DNA of 34,323 bases from Desulfobulbaceae bacterium (lineage in GTDB: Bacteria; Desulfobacterota; Desulfobulbia; Desulfobulbales; Desulfobulbaceae): NCBI GenBank assembly GCA_024763055.1, contig JANTGH010000022.1, positions 1 to 34,323 on the forward strand. The letters run 5' to 3'. Positions 32,441 through 34,323 of this stretch are shown here, piece after piece (within the stretch, counting starts at the first letter, position 1; each line of letters begins with the position of its first letter). The notes beneath the pieces are model-generated. The model was given only the letters and a program-made list of their open reading frames with translations, was not told the DNA's origin and searched no databases. Position numbers and translations under genes: made by a program.

Positions 32441-33037
32441 TTAAAGAAGTTTTTTCACAAGCCGTCTAATTTTTCTTCTGTGTCTGTCCGGTAACGCCCG
32501 GTGAGGGTCCTTGGCAATCAGACCAATAAACAGGGTGCCGACAACATCCGCGCCTATGACTGCGGAGGTCATTTTGAGCTGTTTGTGGGTTCCATACATA
32601 AGGCGTCCCAGGATTCCAGGGGCCGCGCACGAGGAAACCAGGATCGATCTTTTCCGTGCCGCCTTTGCTTTTCTGTATGCGGGGGAATTCTTCTCCCATG
32701 GCCAATAGGCGTAAACAATCAGCCGTTCCATAAAACGTTTAAAAAGGGCAGTGGCCGAGCCGAAGTTGGTGGGAGCGGCAAGAATATAGCCGTCTGCCCG
32801 CTCGATCCTGTTGATTAATTCTTCCATCCCATCCCGCAGCACACATGCACCGGGTGCTTCACCCGCCCGCTGCGTACACTCCCGGCAGTTCAGACAAAAC
32901 TCGATAACCTGTTTTCGCAGCAGCACGACTTCAACTTCCGCCCCGGCTGCTTCCACGGCCTGAGCTATTTCCTCAACTGCCTGATCAGTGATGCCATTTT
33001 CGCGATAAGAACCGTTGATGGCAAGTATCTTTCCCAT
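32441..33037 (-). CDS. Flavodoxin-family, iron-sulfur flavoprotein-like oxidoreductase
   Basis: 198 residues with a flavodoxin-like fold. An FMN-phosphate loop occurs at the N-terminus (ILAINGSYRENGITD), with a PTNFGSATALFKRFMERL region that contacts the flavin. A compact cysteine cluster CLNCRECTQ plus a later Cys (CX2CX2CX10C) resembles the Fe-S binding motif of archaeal/bacterial iron-sulfur flavoproteins. It would be a cytosolic NAD(P)H- or ferredoxin-linked reductase, common in anaerobes. The ATG has no strong Shine-Dalgarno sequence. It lies 48 bases after the HEAT-repeat lipoprotein gene and could be co-transcribed with it. Confidence 0.85.
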   Translation of the reverse strand: MGKILAINGSYRENGITDQAVEEIAQAVEAAGAEVEVVLLRKQVIEFCLNCRECTQRAGEAPGACVLRDGMEELINRIERADGYILAAPTNFGSATALFKRFMERLIVYAYWPWEKNSPAYRKAKAARKRSILVSSCAAPGILGRLMYGTHKQLKMTSAVIGADVVGTLFIGLIAKDPHRALPDRHRRKIRRLVKKLL

Positions 33038-33085
33038 AATATTAGTTCAGTTAGCATTCAACATATCACTCAGATACACAGTCTG

Positions 33086-34066
33086 CTATTGGACAGAATC
33101 AAGATAATGCTCTACCACAAACTTGAAACCATACTCATCATTATACTGCGGGTCCTGGCGAGCCTTTTCCAAAAATTGTATTGCCTCGGGTGTGCCCAGG
33201 TCACCAATTGATTTAAGAGCCATAAATCGATCTATGTCATTAAATTCAGCATATTTTTCTTTCAGGAAATCTAAAGTATCTTCCCTGCCTATCATCCCGA
33301 AGGCGGATAGAGCACATGCCCTGATAAGGGTGTCATTATTTTCTGTGAATGGCTTGAGGTAATCAATTGCTTTTGGATTATTTGACTGTCCAAGCTCTAA
33401 AACCGTTAAATAAGCATTTGGCGCTGATGAGCCGACTTTATGTTCAGCATTTGCATTCAATTCACTGAGCTGGGTGTCGTTCATATGATAATGAAGTGCA
33501 AGACGATTTACTTTGGCGGCTATACCTTTAATCAAGATGGCTGCCGGCATATCAAAACAAGGAACCTGAACCTCATCCATTGACCAAACCGGTGTTTTAC
33601 CATAAACAAAAAAAGATCTGACCGGCTCATTTGAATTGGCATCTTTAATAGTCCCGGAGAAAAAATGATACGCAATATACGGGTGAAAAGCTGATGTTCT
33701 TGAATTTACTATCTGATATTTCGTTACTGTCAATATGGCATCAGCAGAATCTTTTTGTTTGTCATCTGTTGTAAATTTCACTGCAATATCATGTGATGCA
33801 AATTCTTTTTCCAACGCCTGCGCCAGCCAGGAAACAGGGTCATCCACATTACCAATTTTTAAATCAATACCCGCCAACCCTGTCATGCCCTTAATGAATC
33901 TCTTGTCTTGTCGATTATCGTAAACATAAACAAGATGCTGTTTATTTGTATTGTTTTCGTATCGGGCAATGGAGCTCATCGGTGGGTTAAGATTGTATTT
34001 CAGGGAACATCCCGTAAGGACAAATCCAATTAAAAAAATAATTGGTAACTTCATTAACTGTCTCAT
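33086..34066 (-). CDS. HEAT-repeat-containing lipoprotein
   Basis: 326 residues. A short signal peptide (MKLPIIFLIGFVLTGCS) has the lipobox LTGC, so it is probably a membrane-anchored lipoprotein. The middle part (about 40-200) is a mixed alpha/beta domain resembling YajG-type lipoprotein beta sheets (LTVTKYQIVNSRTSAF), but I cannot name it. The C-terminal 110 residues look like HEAT-like helical repeats (NDTLIRACALSAFGMIGRED, IDRFMALKSIGDLGTPEAIQFL). AAAAAAGGAG precedes the MRQL start. The gene is visibly richer in A/T than the rest of the window, which may reflect horizontal acquisition. Function unknown. Confidence 0.8.
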   Translation of the reverse strand: MRQLMKLPIIFLIGFVLTGCSLKYNLNPPMSSIARYENNTNKQHLVYVYDNRQDKRFIKGMTGLAGIDLKIGNVDDPVSWLAQALEKEFASHDIAVKFTTDDKQKDSADAILTVTKYQIVNSRTSAFHPYIAYHFFSGTIKDANSNEPVRSFFVYGKTPVWSMDEVQVPCFDMPAAILIKGIAAKVNRLALHYHMNDTQLSELNANAEHKVGSSAPNAYLTVLELGQSNNPKAIDYLKPFTENNDTLIRACALSAFGMIGREDTLDFLKEKYAEFNDIDRFMALKSIGDLGTPEAIQFLEKARQDPQYNDEYGFKFVVEHYLDSVQ

Positions 34067-34226
34067 CTTTTGACTCCTTTTTTGATCTGTATCTATTGGG
34101 TTTTTCCCATCTAACTAATAAAAATCCACCCCCCAAAGAAGGTGATATTGAGTTAAGCCCAAAGGGATTTTGTTTATTGATAGGCGATGAATACCGATCA
34201 AGAAACCTTCCGTCAAGCAATTCAAG

Positions 34227-34323
34227 TTTGATGGCGTCGTAAAAACTTCGATCTACTGCGTCGTGTGTCCTGTGGCGATTCTCAACATACTACATGTATA
34301 GTTAAGACCCGCCACAGAACACT
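34227..34323. repeat. Right terminal inverted repeat (97 bp)
   Basis: Exact reverse complement of bases 1-97. It includes the REP-type arm TTTGATGGCGTCGTAAAAAC and the GTG...CAC palindrome at the outer end. The homology stops precisely at base 34227, where the sequences diverge into unrelated DNA. Confidence 0.9.

Noticed and set aside
34042-34242. 66-aa plus-strand ORF at the right end
   Set aside because: Antisense to the lipoprotein start and its leader region, with no coding features.
1-34323. Composite transposon or phage-like mobile element defined by the terminal repeats
   Set aside because: No transposase, integrase or phage gene is present, and target duplications cannot be seen because the repeats are at the window edges. 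Core housekeeping genes lie inside.

Overview
The window looks like a chromosomal segment of a Gram-negative bacterium. It carries outer-membrane lipoproteins, a TolC-type channel, periplasmic adaptors and a YdbH/YnbE/YdbL intermembrane lipid bridge. The Rieske/short cytochrome b pair, the style of the intergenic REP-like repeats and the overall gene mix suggest a Desulfobacterota (deltaproteobacterial, perhaps Desulfobulbales-like) organism. That placement is inference. No rRNA, tRNA, transposase, integrase or CRISPR array was seen.

Layout. 1-221: terminal repeat and REP-like hairpins. 222-1904: phosphatidylethanolamine synthesis (psd, pssA). 1941-4332: a tight housekeeping/respiration run of rsmD, coaD, a Rieske protein and a compact cytochrome b, with overlapping or abutting ends. 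4480-9332: a signalling module made of an OmpR-type regulator, an exported LysM-FecR-Fn3-like protein and a CHASE2 histidine kinase. 9333-9817: a repeat-rich non-coding gap. 9818-20923: a 3701-residue giant surface protein with a LEPR-XLL-like N-terminal motif, an acidic linker, DUF11-like domains and 12 SdrD-B-like repeats. 20948-27955: a putative dedicated export apparatus (TolC-like, HlyD-like, DUF3467-like, GAF-HlyD, and PqqD-like-M50-HlyD). 27952-31039: ydbH, ynbE and ydbL, with ydbH overlapping the last export gene by four bases. 31151-34066, all on the minus strand: an enoyl-CoA hydratase family protein, a cupin, an iron-sulfur flavoprotein-like reductase and a HEAT-repeat lipoprotein. 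The window ends in an exact 97-bp inverted copy of its own start.

The most interesting system spans about 9.8-28 kb. A giant adhesin-like protein with an unusual N-terminal motif (not a standard signal peptide) sits directly before a TolC/adaptor operon. No ABC ATPase is encoded in the window. The inner-membrane component instead appears to be a site-2-protease-like M50 protein, with a PqqD-like (peptide-recognition) domain at its N-terminus and a HlyD-like arm at its C-terminus. I propose that the PqqD-like domain reads the adhesin leader, that the M50 core processes or engages it, and that the adaptors and TolC-like channel carry the protein out. The GAF-containing adaptor and the upstream CHASE2/FecR two-component module could be its regulatory inputs. 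Translational coupling to ydbH hints at a link with outer-membrane lipid supply. The domain calls come from reading motifs by eye; the mechanism is inference.
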